A stretch of 64,000 nt of DNA, taken from NCBI GenBank assembly GCA_038373865.1, contig JAXGGA010002972.1, forward strand, positions 47,055 to 111,054. Reading direction: 5' to 3'. Under the pieces are notes generated by a model. That model was given only the letters and a program-made list of their open reading frames with translations, made no database searches and had not been told where the DNA came from. Positions 50,570 through 61,515 of this stretch are shown one piece after another (position 1 is the stretch's first letter; every line of letters starts with the position of its first letter). This DNA is from Uloborus plumipes. Taxonomy: Eukaryota > Arthropoda > Arachnida > Araneae > Uloboridae. The position numbers and the translations under genes were made by a program.

Positions 50570-51394
50570 GCTAATTTTACAGTAATAAACTGTAAAAATG
50601 CTAATTTCAGGGAAAAAAAAAACGTGCATTTTACGGTTTTAAATTGGAACCTCTGCTGCCAGTATCATACTGTTGTTTTTACAGTAGGGGAAGACCGCCT
50701 ATATTGGACCACTGCTTAAATTGGACCTCGGGCTTAAAATCTAGTACAGAGATCTATGCTACACTTTAACGGTAGAAATATAAAGTTTTAGGAATAAAAT
50801 CATTGTGTATGAAGTTTCAACAGTCTTCGAACTTCGTAGCGTGATTTACGGCATGATTTATGTTGAAAACGTGTAAAATCTTATTTTGCGGACTTGTACC
50901 TAGTAAGATACAACTAAAACTTGTAAGCTGAGGTCAACTGCTGCTATAGCATGATGATCTGTGTTTAATAAGGATTACATCTATGTATTTACATGCGCGA
51001 TTGTGATAATTTTTGACACAGAAATAAGCTGAAGAATAAAAAATGGCATGTTTTCCTTTATTAGACCGAACAAAATTTCCTATATTGGACCGGTGGTCCA
51101 ATTTAAGAATATGATTTTACACAAGTCTTTTTATTAATCGTAACATAAAATAAGTGACTCGTCTTAGTTAATAGCGTAGTTAAAATTATTTTAAGCATAA
51201 TTTAACACCTATTCACGATACTCATTTAAACTTTTTTTATCAAGCACCTTTTTATCAAGCAGAAGCTACAACTTCTAAAAATGTATGTTTTTTCCCCTCT
51301 TCATCCATTAAGCTGCAGTTTCAGGTTGTTAAACATATTAACTTAAAATTTATGCTGGTTTACAGAGAGAAAAATATGAAATTCTCGATATTTT

Positions 51395-52150
51395 CGATAA
51401 GACTTTAAAAAGAAACGATTTATATGCTACTAAAATGTTCAATGTAGATGAAGCAGGTCTTTTCACTGTTCAAAGGCACAAAGTATATTGATGTATAGAG
51501 GTAAACACCAGGTTGGAGCAATATTGAGTGGTGAACATGGTAGAAACACACTAGTAATTTCCCACATGGGAGCAACAGATTTGTAAGCTCTCCATGCTTA
51601 TTTTCAAAAGATTACGTTCCATGTATGAACTTATCGTAAAAGCCTCTCCTGGTGAGCAAGATGCTTGTTCAAAAAAAAGGTTGGATCACAAACGATAATT
51701 CACACAATGGATGCAACATTTCATCAAATATGTTAAGACAAGCAATGTAAAAAGAATGTCCTTCTATTAATGGATAGGCACAGCACTTACATAAATAACA
51801 TTGATACAATAAACTAGGCTAACGAGAACGATATAATAATGCTTTCTCGTTAAGCACATCATGCACGTAGATGTGGTCTTTATTCCGTTTCTGTCTATAT
51901 ATTTGTAATCAAGCATGTGATACATGTATGCGAAAATATCCAATGAGATCCATTATCTAATATCGCATAGGAGAACTGTGTGGTACCTCTTATGGGCAAA
52001 CCGCAATGAAGGCCATGGCAAATGCTGTGAGTTGATTTCAAAGAACATGAGTTTGGCCCGTTAATTTACATGTGTTTAATGATTTGGAGTTGGCTGCAAT
52101 AGAATTAGAGGCAAGTAGTTCAGATGAAACTGCTCAAAGTGATCAGGTTA
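51395..52150 (+). pseudogene. pogo transposase (DDE_1) fragments
   Basis: In shifting frames: FNVDEAGLFTVQR (first catalytic Asp region), QVGAILSGEHGRNTLVISHM, KKGWITNDN, then LLMDRHSTYINNIDTIKLAN and ENDIIMLSL (second Asp region; the usual DGHSTH reads DRHSTY), and DFKEHEFGP-NLHVFNDLELAA near the end. This order matches Tigger/Jerky/pogo transposases. Many stops and frameshifts are present. The N-terminal CENP-B-like DNA-binding domain was not recognised. Confidence 0.8.
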
Positions 52151-52412
52151 CATATTAGGTGTAAGTTCTACACCATGTACAAAAACTAGCTACGATTTAA
52201 ATTAGTACAAATTCTGCAGAATAGGCAGATAGTTATCATCAAAACATGATTGTCAACTCTAACTATGATTTTGTAAAGCCGGCTCACATATCACCTTTGC
52301 CTAAAAAAATAGAAGGAAAGAAAAATTAGGCTGTCTCAGCAATTATTCTAACGATGTATAAAAGAGGCATAGATCAGAAAAAGTCACACAAGAAGAAGTA
52401 AGAAACTACACA

Positions 52413-52510
52413 AAACGATTGTTATTGCAATATTTGTCATAGAGATGAGGTGCAAAACATGATTAAGTGTATGAAATGCCATCGGCGGGTTTATCAACTC
52501 TGCATAAGTG
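52413..52510 (+). pseudogene. PHD-like zinc finger at the pogo C-terminus
   Basis: The plus strand encodes CYCNICHRDEVQNMIKCMKC followed by HRRVYQLC. C-x2-C, then C-x2-C and a final C with the usual spacing fit a PHD-type or related treble-clef finger; the position usually His is Tyr. Some pogo-family transposases are known to carry such a domain after the catalytic core. It is in the expected place, but in an inactive copy. Confidence 0.65.
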
Positions 52511-52999
52511 AGGCCGAAGCAAAAGAAATTCTATTGCAAATTCTGGGAAAAAGCTGTATAGTTCAAATATAAATTATTCTATGATTTCCTGGTACGGTCC
52601 AATTTAAGAAGCGCATGGTTCAATTTAGGCGCATATATTCCTAAATTGGACTTTTGCAACTTTTTGTAAGATAATTTTTTAAAAAATAATTTTCATATTT
52701 TCAGAAAATATAAGCTGCTAGGGCGGTTCCTGATTAAATTGAGCACACGATGCCCTATTAAGCATTTCTGTTTCGCTTCACATTGAGCGACACAGGCCTC
52801 CTGTTCTTAGGGGGTCCAATATAGGCGGTCTTCCCCTATAATACAGCTAAATTTCACGGCAATAAACTGTAAAATTTCTTCCTTTACTGTACGAAACTGA
52901 AATTGCTTGTTTTATAGTTTATTACTGTCCATTTTACAGTTTTAAATTGGAACCTCAGCTGCCAGTTTTATTCTGTAAAAACAACAGGTCATTTTTTAC

Positions 53000-53450
53000 A
53001 GAGTAACAACGATTTTTAAGCCGCCCTGAAAAATAACTTGCGTCCGAGAAGCAACGCCTCTTCTAATAACACAAACCACGTGACATCCTGCGCGGGAAAC
53101 CATTTCGTACTTTCTCGCAGACGATAGAAAAAAAAAAGAGAATAAATAATTCTCATGCGAAGAAGCACACTGGTGGGGAAAAAAAAAAAAAAAGAAAAAT
53201 TTGAATCCATCTCTACCTCTGCCACTTTGCACACAGCGTTGACACCCTCATAAGCGCGCGAAATAATGGATCTCTGAGACAAAAAGGGCCTCTGGGGGCG
53301 CGCCCAATGCGGGGCGCAAAGCATGGGCGTCGGTCGTAGGGCGCGGAGAAAAAGGTCATCCGCCTTTTTACAGGTGCGCTCGCAGGACGAGTGCTTGCCA
53401 TGACTTCGCGAATTCTTACGGGTTGTGTCACCTGCTAAAACTTTATTCAA
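53000..53450. other. G+C- and CpG-rich block, function unclear
   Basis: Contains CCTGCGCGGGAAACC, GAAGCGCGCGAAATAAT-like and GGGGGCGCGCCCAATGCGGGG stretches in otherwise AT-rich DNA. A 144-codon minus-strand open frame (53016-53450) is rich in Arg, Ser and a Phe run from low-complexity DNA and resembles no known protein. It may be a promoter-type CpG block or an unrecognised GC-rich repeat. Confidence 0.3.
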
Positions 53451-53659
53451 AACTGGAAAAAACGTCTACTCCATAAAAGTAGCAGAAGTCGTAATAGTGC
53501 ACAATAGGATTAAATAATTTTAAATATAGTTTAAATAAACTAAAAAATACGCTGTTAGAGTTGATCAAACTAAAAAGAAGATTTTCAAAACTACTGAATA
53601 TGAGCTAAGTTTGCATGCGCTTATAATACATCAACATGTAATATTGTTTCGTCTTAAGT

Positions 53660-54222
53660 ATTGGTAAACTCTCACTTATGCGCCGCCCAAGGGACCAACA
53701 GAAAAAGGAGCATAAGTAAGAGAAACGTATAAGTGAACAAGCCTATTTAAAGGACTAAAACGCAACATAGATTCTAATAAGAGAATGAATAAGAATTTTT
53801 CTACAGTAAAGGGACATATTACTACGGTTTGGCAATTACTGTAACGTAACTATAATGATAAGGAGGAAACAAAATTGCAGCATACTTACTTACAAACTTT
53901 TCCCTTTAAAACGCTGCATAATAGATAATTGTCCCTCACCGAACTCTAGTTCCAGAAAAAATGTCTTCCGTGAGCAATAAAGGCGAAAGATTAAAGAGGA
54001 AAGGGAAGAAAAATGCTTATTCTTTAAAAAAAGCAAATAAATTAATTTTTTTATATTTTAGGGAAAATTCGGCGGATAAGTGAAATATTTATCTTTAGAG
54101 AGATGCATAAAGAATGATACTATGATTATTTTGCAATGAAATGTGCTGGGACCATTAAAAATCGTCGTATAAGTGAAAAAGGCGCATAAATGAGGCGGCG
54201 TATAAGTGAGGGTTCACTGTAA
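53660..54222. mobile_element. MITE with ACCCTCACTTATACGCC ends
   Basis: The left edge GGTAAACTCTCACTTATGCG and the reverse complement of the right edge, TACAGTGAACCCTCACTTAT, are inverted. The decamer GTATAAGTGA or close variants occur about six times inside. Probably a mariner/pogo-derived MITE; no coding sequence. Confidence 0.6.
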
Positions 54223-54231
54223 TGGTATTAA

Positions 54232-54450
54232 ATATATTACTTTTATGTTTGCAAAGAACGTGAGTTTTATCTTTTATTCAGAGTCACATACAAGCAACTG
54301 AAACACTTATAATACATCAACAGTTAATAACATAGTTAAGCCTTTAGTATTAATAATAGTATTAAATATATAACTATTATATTTTTAAAGAACGTGAATT
54401 TCAATCTTTTATTCAGAGTTACATACATACAAACAAACCCACCATGTAAA
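54232..54450. repeat. Minisatellite-like tandem repeat, period about 128 bp
   Basis: Two adjacent units each contain TATTAAATATAT, TTTGCAAAGAACGTGA-like text, TCTTTTATTCAGAGT and ACATACAA. Single dispersed copies, mostly inverted, lie at 23893, 25655 and 47855, and part of a unit at 53620. Confidence 0.65.
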
Positions 54451-54599
54451 ACTAATAAAAGCGTATTAAAAAGTAATTATTTTGTAAGAAACGCGATCGC
54501 AACACTCAATACTCTGAAGTAAAAGAACAATCCGTTGGTAATTCTGTTTTTTTTTTTTTTTTTTGTAACAATTATGTCCTCAATGTCAATTATGTCATC

Positions 54600-54830
54600 C
54601 AGTCATCTGTCAATCTCGAGCCGGAAGGTAGAGGGCGCTGCGTTTTCAATTTAAAATCTTGCAGCAGTTCGAAATTTCGCATCAGTCGCCAAATTAATCA
54701 ACGACACCCACTGAAGATGACCGCCGCAGTTGCGATCGAAACGTTTGGATTAAAGCCATTAAGACCACGGCACAACAGCCCGGAATCCTTAACTAATATT
54801 TACTCCGGCCGTGAAAGCCTTCATTCTTAC
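54600..54830 (+). repeat. Penelope-type terminal remnant with hammerhead-like core
   Basis: CACTGAAGATGACCGCCGCA through CGATCGAAACGTTTGGAT is the kind of text found in terminal regions of Penelope-like elements. CTGAAGA (54711-54717), 20 bases, then GAAA (54738-54741) reproduces the hammerhead core spacing seen at 16590-16620. The inner segment can partly pair (GA-CGC with GCG-TC). No Penelope coding sequence is adjacent. Confidence 0.4.
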
Positions 54831-54998
54831 AATTATGTCCTCATTTATCTTACTAGCTTTTTTCAACAACTAAAAAACACTCCTTTCATAGTTAAAAATT
54901 ATTTTATTTAATCAACATAAGTAAATTTAGTTCAAAAGAAAAGTAATTATTTTACGTCTAACTATACCCAATTTCTTCCATTTAAAAATATATATATA

Positions 54999-56216
54999 CA
55001 CTGAAGTGACAAAAGTCATGGGATACCTCTTAATATCGTGTCGGCCCTCCTTTTGCCCGGCGAAGTGCAACAACTCGACGTGGCATGGACTCAACAAGTC
55101 GTTGGAAGTCTTCTGCAGGAATATTGAGCCATGCTGTCTCGATAGACGTCCATAATTGTGAAAGCGTTGATGGGGCAGGATTTTGGGCACGAACAGACCT
55201 CTCAATGGTGTCCCATAAATGCTCAATGGGATTCATGTCGGGCGATCTAGGTGGCCAAATCATTCGTTGGAATTGTCCAGAATTTTCTTCAAACCAATTG
55301 CGAACAGTTGTGGCCCGGTGACATGGCGCATTGTCATCCATAAAAATCCCATCGTTGTTTGGGTACATGAAGTCCATGAATGGCTGCAAGTGATCTCCAA
55401 GTAGCTGCACATAAGCATTTCCAGTCAATGTTCGGTCCAGTCGCACTAGAGGACCAAGTCCATGCCATGAAAAAACAGCCCACACCATTACGGAGCCACC
55501 ACCAGCTTGAACAGTGCCTTGCTGACAGTTTGGGTCCATGGCTTCGTGGGGTCTGCGCCACACTCGAACCCTACCATCGGCTCTTACCAGCTGAAATCGT
55601 GACTCATCGGACCAGGCCACGGTTTTCCATTCATCTAGGGACCAACCGATATGCTCACGTGCCCACGAGAGTCGCTGCAAGCGATGTCGTTCTGTCAGTA
55701 AAGGCACTCGAGTCGGTCTTCTGCTGGAATAGCCCAAGAAATCCAAATTTCTCCGCACAGTTCTAGCAGACACGTCCATTGTACGTCCCACATTGATTTC
55801 TACGGTGATTTGACGCAGTGTTGCTTGTCTGTTAGAATTTACGACTCTTTGCAGACGTCGCCGGTCTCGATCTTTAAGTGCAGGCGGTCGACCACTGCGC
55901 TGTCCATGGTGGGATGTTATGCCTGAAATTTCATACTCTCGGCACACTCTTGACACAGTGGATCTGGGAATGTTGAATTCTCTAACGATTTCCGAAATGG
56001 CATGACCCATGCGTCTAGCTCCAACTAACATTCCGCGTTCAAAGTCTGTTAATTCACGTCGTGCGGTCATCATCACGTTAAAACCTCTTCACATGAATAA
56101 CTTGAACAGAAATGAAAGCTCTGTAAAAGCACTGCGCATTTATACCTGTTCTATGCGATGCTACTGCCATCTGAAAATTTGCATATTGCTATCCCATGAC
56201 TTTTGTCACTTCAGTG
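54999..56216 (-). mobile_element. Complete Tc1/mariner element, DD36E type, 1,218 bp
   Basis: The terminal repeats begin CACTGAAGTGACAAAAGTCA and extend about 27 bp identically at both ends; TA flanks both sides (54997-54998 and 56217-56218). The element contains one uninterrupted transposase on the minus strand and little else. Identical ends and an intact reading frame point to recent insertion. Confidence 0.95.
55030..56076 (-). CDS. Tc1/mariner transposase, DD36E
   Basis: The 348-residue product cuts and pastes its own element at TA sites in the nucleus. N-terminus: two helix-turn-helix motifs of paired-like type (residues about 8-110; ELTDFERGMLVGARRMGHAI, IPRSTVSRVCREY), with the GRPPALKDRDRRRL linker. 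Catalytic core: D in AWSDESRF, D in IFMDDNAPCH and E in NPIEHLWD. Exactly 36 residues separate the second Asp from the Glu, against 34 in classical Tc1, so it fits the DD36E group. Length is normal for the family. The first Met is followed by two further Mets (MMMTARREL), so the exact start may differ by a residue or two. No stop or frameshift is seen, so the enzyme may be active. Confidence 0.95.
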   Translation of the reverse strand: MMMTARRELTDFERGMLVGARRMGHAISEIVREFNIPRSTVSRVCREYEISGITSHHGQRSGRPPALKDRDRRRLQRVVNSNRQATLRQITVEINVGRTMDVSARTVRRNLDFLGYSSRRPTRVPLLTERHRLQRLSWAREHIGWSLDEWKTVAWSDESRFQLVRADGRVRVWRRPHEAMDPNCQQGTVQAGGGSVMVWAVFSWHGLGPLVRLDRTLTGNAYVQLLGDHLQPFMDFMYPNNDGIFMDDNAPCHRATTVRNWFEENSGQFQRMIWPPRSPDMNPIEHLWDTIERSVRAQNPAPSTLSQLWTSIETAWLNIPAEDFQRLVESMPRRVVALRRAKGGPTRY

Positions 56217-56352
56217 TATGTCCAAAAAATGTTATTAATTGTTTGAGAAAGTATAAAAATAAATCATTTTTGTATTTTGATTGTAAACTAAAGCTTCGTA
56301 CTCGAAAACTTTCAATAAATAAGAGTTGATAACTTAAGCACAGATTTCTGCT

Positions 56353-56650
56353 CAAGGGCGGATCCAAAAATATTCCAAGGGAGGGGCGATTGTTTTTTTT
56401 TCTACTCCCCCCTCCTTTTTTTTACCACTTATCCTGGTTAACACATGTTTATTACAAATGTTTCGGTCTTCAATTTCGAAAAAAAAAAAAAAAATAGATC
56501 ATAGCCCCGAACCCCAACTACTTCTCACAGTATCATCGCAGATCATCTAAAAATGCCTTTTTTGAACTTCAAAGTCGAAAAACTGCTGGAAAAGAGTCCC
56601 TCAGGGGAGGGGCGATTGCCCCCATCGAACCTCCCTTGTATCCGCCCCTG
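56353..56650. mobile_element. hAT MITE, 298 bp, perfect 8-bp TSD
   Basis: It starts CAAGGGCGGATCCAAAA and ends GGATCCGCC-like text TGTATCCGCCCCTG. TTTCTGCT flanks it exactly at 56345-56352 and 56651-56658. The GGGAGGGGCGATTG segment appears near both ends in direct orientation. Confidence 0.88.
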
Positions 56651-56658
56651 TTTCTGCT

Positions 56659-58924
56659 CAACTTCTGTCAATATTTACAGAAAACTTTGAGTGTTGGAAA
56701 AGCATAGCGTACTTCACTGTGTTAAATGGCAGCAGTAAAACGATTTGTTATTCAAAACTCACAGATTATCAGATTAAAAAAATTAACACTTTTCTTTCTT
56801 TTTTTCAAATTCCAGTAACAATACACAAATAATTTATTAAAAAGACGAAATAAAATACAGGAATAATAAGAACAATACGGATATAATGATAACTTTTTAA
56901 AACATTATGTTTCAAACAAGAATAAAATTAACAAATCAACACCGTAAGATTTTCGCATAAAGGGGAAATTTTCAATCTATGAGTTAATTACTCGATTTTT
57001 TTTTCGCATGCTATAAAGATTATGTTGCAGTTTGAGTGCAAAATGTTATGAATATAGGGAACATAAATAAAGAATAAAGCCTACCAAAATTAGCTCTGGC
57101 GCATAATAGAATTCGTATAAAAATGGCATCAACTATAGTTATTCTTCGTAGTAGAAAGACTTTATTTTCGTAATAATTTTAAAATAAATGCTATCTTTCT
57201 CTCCGTAAAACACAAAGTTATTAATTAAAGCAAGAACAAAAGAGAATCTGACATTGAAATCAAATTAAAACACCACCACTGTTAAACGAGGTGACAGTTA
57301 CGAATAAAAGACGTGAAAGAAACATCTGCACGTCAAACAGCCGCTGCCATTGTTTGTTCTGTAAAAAAAAATTACTACAAAACGTGAAAACAATTACAAT
57401 AATAAACACGGTTAATCATTGTTTTCTTTTCCACAACCAGTTATCTATGCCTTCTTTCAAATAGCATGGATGGTGTATTTTGAAAATACTGTATAAGTGG
57501 CAGGAGAGAAATTGTAAAGAAAGAAAAAAAATGGCTTCTCTGAGAAAAGTTGATTTTTGCATAAATATACAATGGCTAGCTTACACCTGCGCGATTAGCA
57601 GTTTACAAAGCAGCTGCGCAAGCATGCCCAACACTTCAACCCTTTGAACACCAGGGCAGGTGGACGTTAAATGACCGTTATGTTTCAGTCTTCAAAAAAA
57701 GCAATTACAGTCGTGAGAACGATTTTCTATGCTTAGTCCTTTTAAATGTCAAGGTTTCGTCTGAAAGTAATGCTTTAAGCTTAAGAAATGAGGTCAGCAG
57801 CGCATCGAAGGAAGGTCACAGGAGGTCACCGTGACCTCCCAAAAAATCTCTTATTCGGCTAATTGTGTCAGATGTGTCCACCAATTTAGAGAATGTCGGG
57901 TAATATTACATTTTATTTTTAAATGATACCTCTTCTTATTAGGGAGAGTACTTACATTCGGAGGATTCATCGGGTAGTATGCGACCTACGGGTATAGTTC
58001 TAGATTAGCGGTCGCCAGTCGCCAATCGGCTACAATTTCATTGAAAATGACTACCAAAAAATGAAGTCCCAGTTGCCAAAAGTGGTGATTGTTGTTTGAT
58101 CTCAAAGTGACTACGACTCAAACAAATAACAAATTGAAATGACTTTCCTCCCTTTAAAACTAATTCAAGTAATATTTTCCATGCAAATGCAGCAAGCACA
58201 TAAACTTTGGAAAATAATTCCCACAAATCTTCATTTTAAATTCTGGTTCTTTATCGCTATCATTATGAAGTTACGTGATTTTCATTATTATTATTTTTTT
58301 TTCGTAAAAAATATTTTTTCACTTATGTTAGCGTTGAAAGATTGTTTGTTAAAAAGAATAACATTGGCGCAATTTGTTGATTCCCAAATTACAAGTAATT
58401 TCATTCATGTGCTGCTATATTTTCATCGAAAAATCCATTCTTGAAAATTTTGACTTAATTCCTTTTGGAAACAAGCTCTTCAATTGAACCTTTTTTTTTA
58501 AACGACGTATCAGAAACAGGTGTTTGATAAAAAATGTCTTATACCCTTCATTCAGGGCCTTATTTAAGGGGTGATTTTTCGAAGCTTACAGGTCTTCCGA
58601 CAATTTGCAAAACCCTTCTAAAATTGTTTTTACTATACTTTTTTTCGAAAAAAATATTAATTAATACTACTGTTTTTTTATTTATTATTTATTTTAAATT
58701 GCATTTGTAAAACAAAATATTTATTAATGAATTATGATACAAACTCAATGTTTTATCTGAAGTACATGCAGTTATTGAGAGTTTCCTTTAATGCAAAACA
58801 ATACAACTATATTTCTTTAAATTTTAAATGCCTGACGTTAGCAAAAAGACAAAATTACTTAAATTTGATAGTGCCTAACTCTACAGGGGAACAAGAAATA
58901 ACTTGTACACATATGCTACATTAC
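56659..58924. other. Intergenic, no gene recognised
   Basis: AT-rich. The word GGAGGTCACCGTGACCTCCC at 57820-57840 is related to the hAT MITE at 30330. The short open frames have no recognisable domains. Confidence 0.5.
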
Positions 58925-59405
58925 AACTTTAACACTATTAAAAATATTGCAAGCATCTCCAAAATAAGTATGAATACAACATTTCGTCAAATTTTTTGAA
59001 CGTTTTCAAAGTGGCTACCGATAGCCTTCATGTAGAGCTTTAAACTTGTCACAGAATTTTCGGCTATGGGCCGCACACACACAACTCACTTACTGATATT
59101 TTATCCCATTCCTTACATAAGGAATTCTTTAGGGATGCCAAAGTGTTTTATTCTGTTTAGTCCATCTTGGAGACAAGGGTGTGTCCTAAACCTCTTAAAA
59201 CGTTGGCATCCATAAAGCATTCCTAGTGTAATGAATGGGATAAAATATCAGTAAGTGAGTTGCTGACCAGAGCCAGAAAATTTTGTGACACATTTAAAGC
59301 TTCGCATGAAGGCTAAATGTAAACACCTTGAAAACGTTTAAATATATTAGACGAAATGTTGTGTTCATACTTATTTTGAACTTTGGTAGCAACATTTTTA
59401 TTAGC
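58925..59405. repeat. Long inverted repeat cut by a TTAA element
   Basis: The left arm (about 58925-59140) and right arm (about 59205-59405) share ATAAGTATGAACACAACATTTCGTC-type text (here about 58965 and reverse at 59350), AACGTTTTCAA and CTCACTTACTGATATTTTAT. The right arm ends at the TTAA element beginning at 59407. A fold-back element truncated or interrupted by that insertion is likely. Confidence 0.7.
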
Positions 59406-59659
59406 ATTAACTCATTTATGCCCAAGTTTTTTTTGACAATTTTTTTTTTATTTTTGTCTGCACTGTTAAAAAAATTTCCTGAAAATAACGAAAAAATATA
59501 CGGCAGCTGAGTTGCCGGAGTGTTTCCGTTTCGTTAATTATATTTCCGTGATTTTACGGAAAAATGACGAACGGAGCGTTCGTCATTTTTCCGTCAGGCA
59601 TTTTTTCGTTTCGTAATTCTCCGTTCTTCATTTTTTCGGTTCTTATTATCCCCGCTTAT

Positions 59660-60205
59660 ACGTTATAGGCTTATACCTATATGCTTTGACTTATATGTAT
59701 ACATGCAAGATGGAAAATTATTTAAATTTTGCAAATTAACAAGCGCTTTTATAGCAGCTTAATATCAATAGCAAATTATCTATGGAAGTTCAATAAATTA
59801 GTCCTTTAAGTGTCGCAAAATGCGTAGATTGTGTAGAACAACAAATGCACAAATTGAAATTTTAAGAAACATTTGAAAATTTGCAAAACAATATAAACAT
59901 ATAAAAAGAACAAACATGGGTAATGTGCTGCCTTATCTTTTTCGTTTGTTCTTTTTAAATGTTTATATTGTTTCGTAAATTTTCAAATGTTTCTCTAAAG
60001 TTTCTTAAAATTTCAATTTGTTCATTTGTTGTTTTTTCCAATCTACACATTTTGCGCCACTTAAAGGACTAATTTATTAAACTTTCATATATAATTTGCT
60101 ATTAATATTAAGCTGCTATAAAAGCGCTTATTTATTTTGCAAAATTTCAATAATTTTCCATCTTGCATATATAAGTATAAGCGTATAGGTATAAGCCTAT
60201 AACGT
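59660..60205. repeat. Long palindrome, arms about 260 bp
   Basis: The left arm 59660-59915 (ACGTTATAGGCTTATACCTA to AAAAAGAACAAAC) and right arm 59944-60205 (GTTTGTTCTTTTTAAATG to TAGGTATAAGCCTATAACGT) are inverted copies with a 28-base spacer and a few indels. Probably a fold-back MITE inside the composite element. Confidence 0.8.
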
Positions 60206-60733
60206 AAAAATGTGGCTGATTAAAATATGGGAAAATGAGAAACAGAAAAATAGAGCAATTAAAAAAGGAGCGTAAACTAGCTCAAAGGAAAATTATATAT
60301 ATATAAGACAAAATGATGAGCAAAAATGTAAACTTAAAACTCTTACGAATTTTGTTTTTTAGAAAAAGTTTGAAAATATCCGCTCATATACTTCAAACTT
60401 TTAAACATCTTGCCTTTAAAAAAAATACTAAAGCAATACAAAAATTGGCTTTTTTTTTTTTTCATTAAAAATTTTAGTTCATTAAAATAACATGATTATT
60501 TTGAAAAGATTACATCAATCTCGCATAAAATACTCAAATATTTCGAAGATGGAATGATCAATGCATAGTATTTCTGAGCGCATAACTTCAAAAAATTAAA
60601 AAGTATTAACAAGGTGCATTCTTTTAAAAATATTTTCTCTTATGTTTGAATAAAAATTAAGTTCTTCCGAAAGTTCTTTTTTTTCATTTCTGAATTTGAA
60701 ACATTCGTGGTTCCTTAAAAAAAAAAATCTGGT

Positions 60734-61515
60734 ATGGACCCCACACTACTTCCTTTTACGTGTAAATTTCTTAGTAGTTGCCTTAAGTGTTAAAAAAAGT
60801 GCTTGGAGTGAGTAAGGTAACAAATCAAATATTTACTCCTCTAATCTACCACGAAACAATGCATAAAATATTTTACAATGGTTATTTTTCTAAATATTGC
60901 TGATTTTAATATCATTTAGTGAATTTTTCGCAAAATATCGCCAATAGCGCCAAGTTGAATCCAAATTCAAAAAATAATTTTTTTCGCCAAATTTGTCGCC
61001 AACTTGGCGATATGTCGCCAAGTTGGCGTCAAACACTTGGCGACCAAAATCTTGGCGACATGTCGCCAAGTGGTGGCGCCAATTCATATCACTTGAGTCT
61101 GCATTGAAATTAACATTGATTTACCCCAAAAAAGGGGTAAAAGACCCCTTTGGGAACATTCGAATGCAATCACAAGGGGAGGTGCACAACTAGACCCCCC
61201 TCAGAGCCTACATACCAAGCTAGAAGTTTCTACGGCTCATAGTTTTTGAGTTATGCGAGCCACATACGCACATACATCCGCACATACGTACATACAGACG
61301 TCACGAGAAAACACGTCGTAATTTACTCGGGGGTGGTCGAAATTGATTTTTCGGCTGTTTGTATATTGTTAGGTACATATGCACGTGCTGACAGGTCGAA
61401 AAAACTACTCGACACTCATTCAGGGGTGAGCAACGTCAAAATTTAGACCGAAATTTGAGTGAAATTTTTTTCGTGATCACAATACTTCCTTTACTACGTA
61501 AAAGGAAGTAAAAAA
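60734..61515 (+). repeat. Interspersed repeat with TTGGCGA palindromes
   Basis: Starts near TATGGACCCCACACTACTTC and ends near CACAATACTTCCTTTACTAC with TACGTAAAAGGAAGT. The central part (60985-61080) contains ACTTGGCGATATGTCGCCAAGT-like and ACTTGGCGACATGTCGCCAAGT-like palindromes. The latter half carries CATACGCACATACATCCGCA and TTTTTGAGTTATGCGAGC. A partial reverse copy is at 11742-12200. The type of element is not identified. Confidence 0.55.

Larger units (their letters stand above)
50687..52836 (+). mobile_element. Degraded pogo-family transposon, 2.15 kb
   Basis: The terminal repeats GGGGAAGACCGCCTATATTG and its reverse complement are perfect over at least 24 bases. TA flanks both ends (50685-50686, 52837-52838), the target duplication of the Tc1/mariner/pogo superfamily. 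A pogo-like DDE transposase is recognisable in pieces between. The intact ends contrast with the ruined coding region. Confidence 0.85.
50570..52990. repeat. TTTTACAGT-rich repeat split by a pogo element
   Basis: Text such as GCATTTTACGGTTTTAAATT with GGAACCTCTGCTGCCAGT (50620-50684) recurs at 52930-52985 and at 47090-47150. TTTACAGT/ACTGTAAA words are dispersed through the flanks. The pogo insertion at 50687 interrupts the left copy immediately after TTTTTACAG. Confidence 0.55.

Noticed and set aside
53016..53450. 144-codon minus-strand open frame
   Set aside because: Composition is set by CpG-rich and poly-T DNA (Phe run, Arg/Ser), no homology recognised, no start context or splice sites that make sense.
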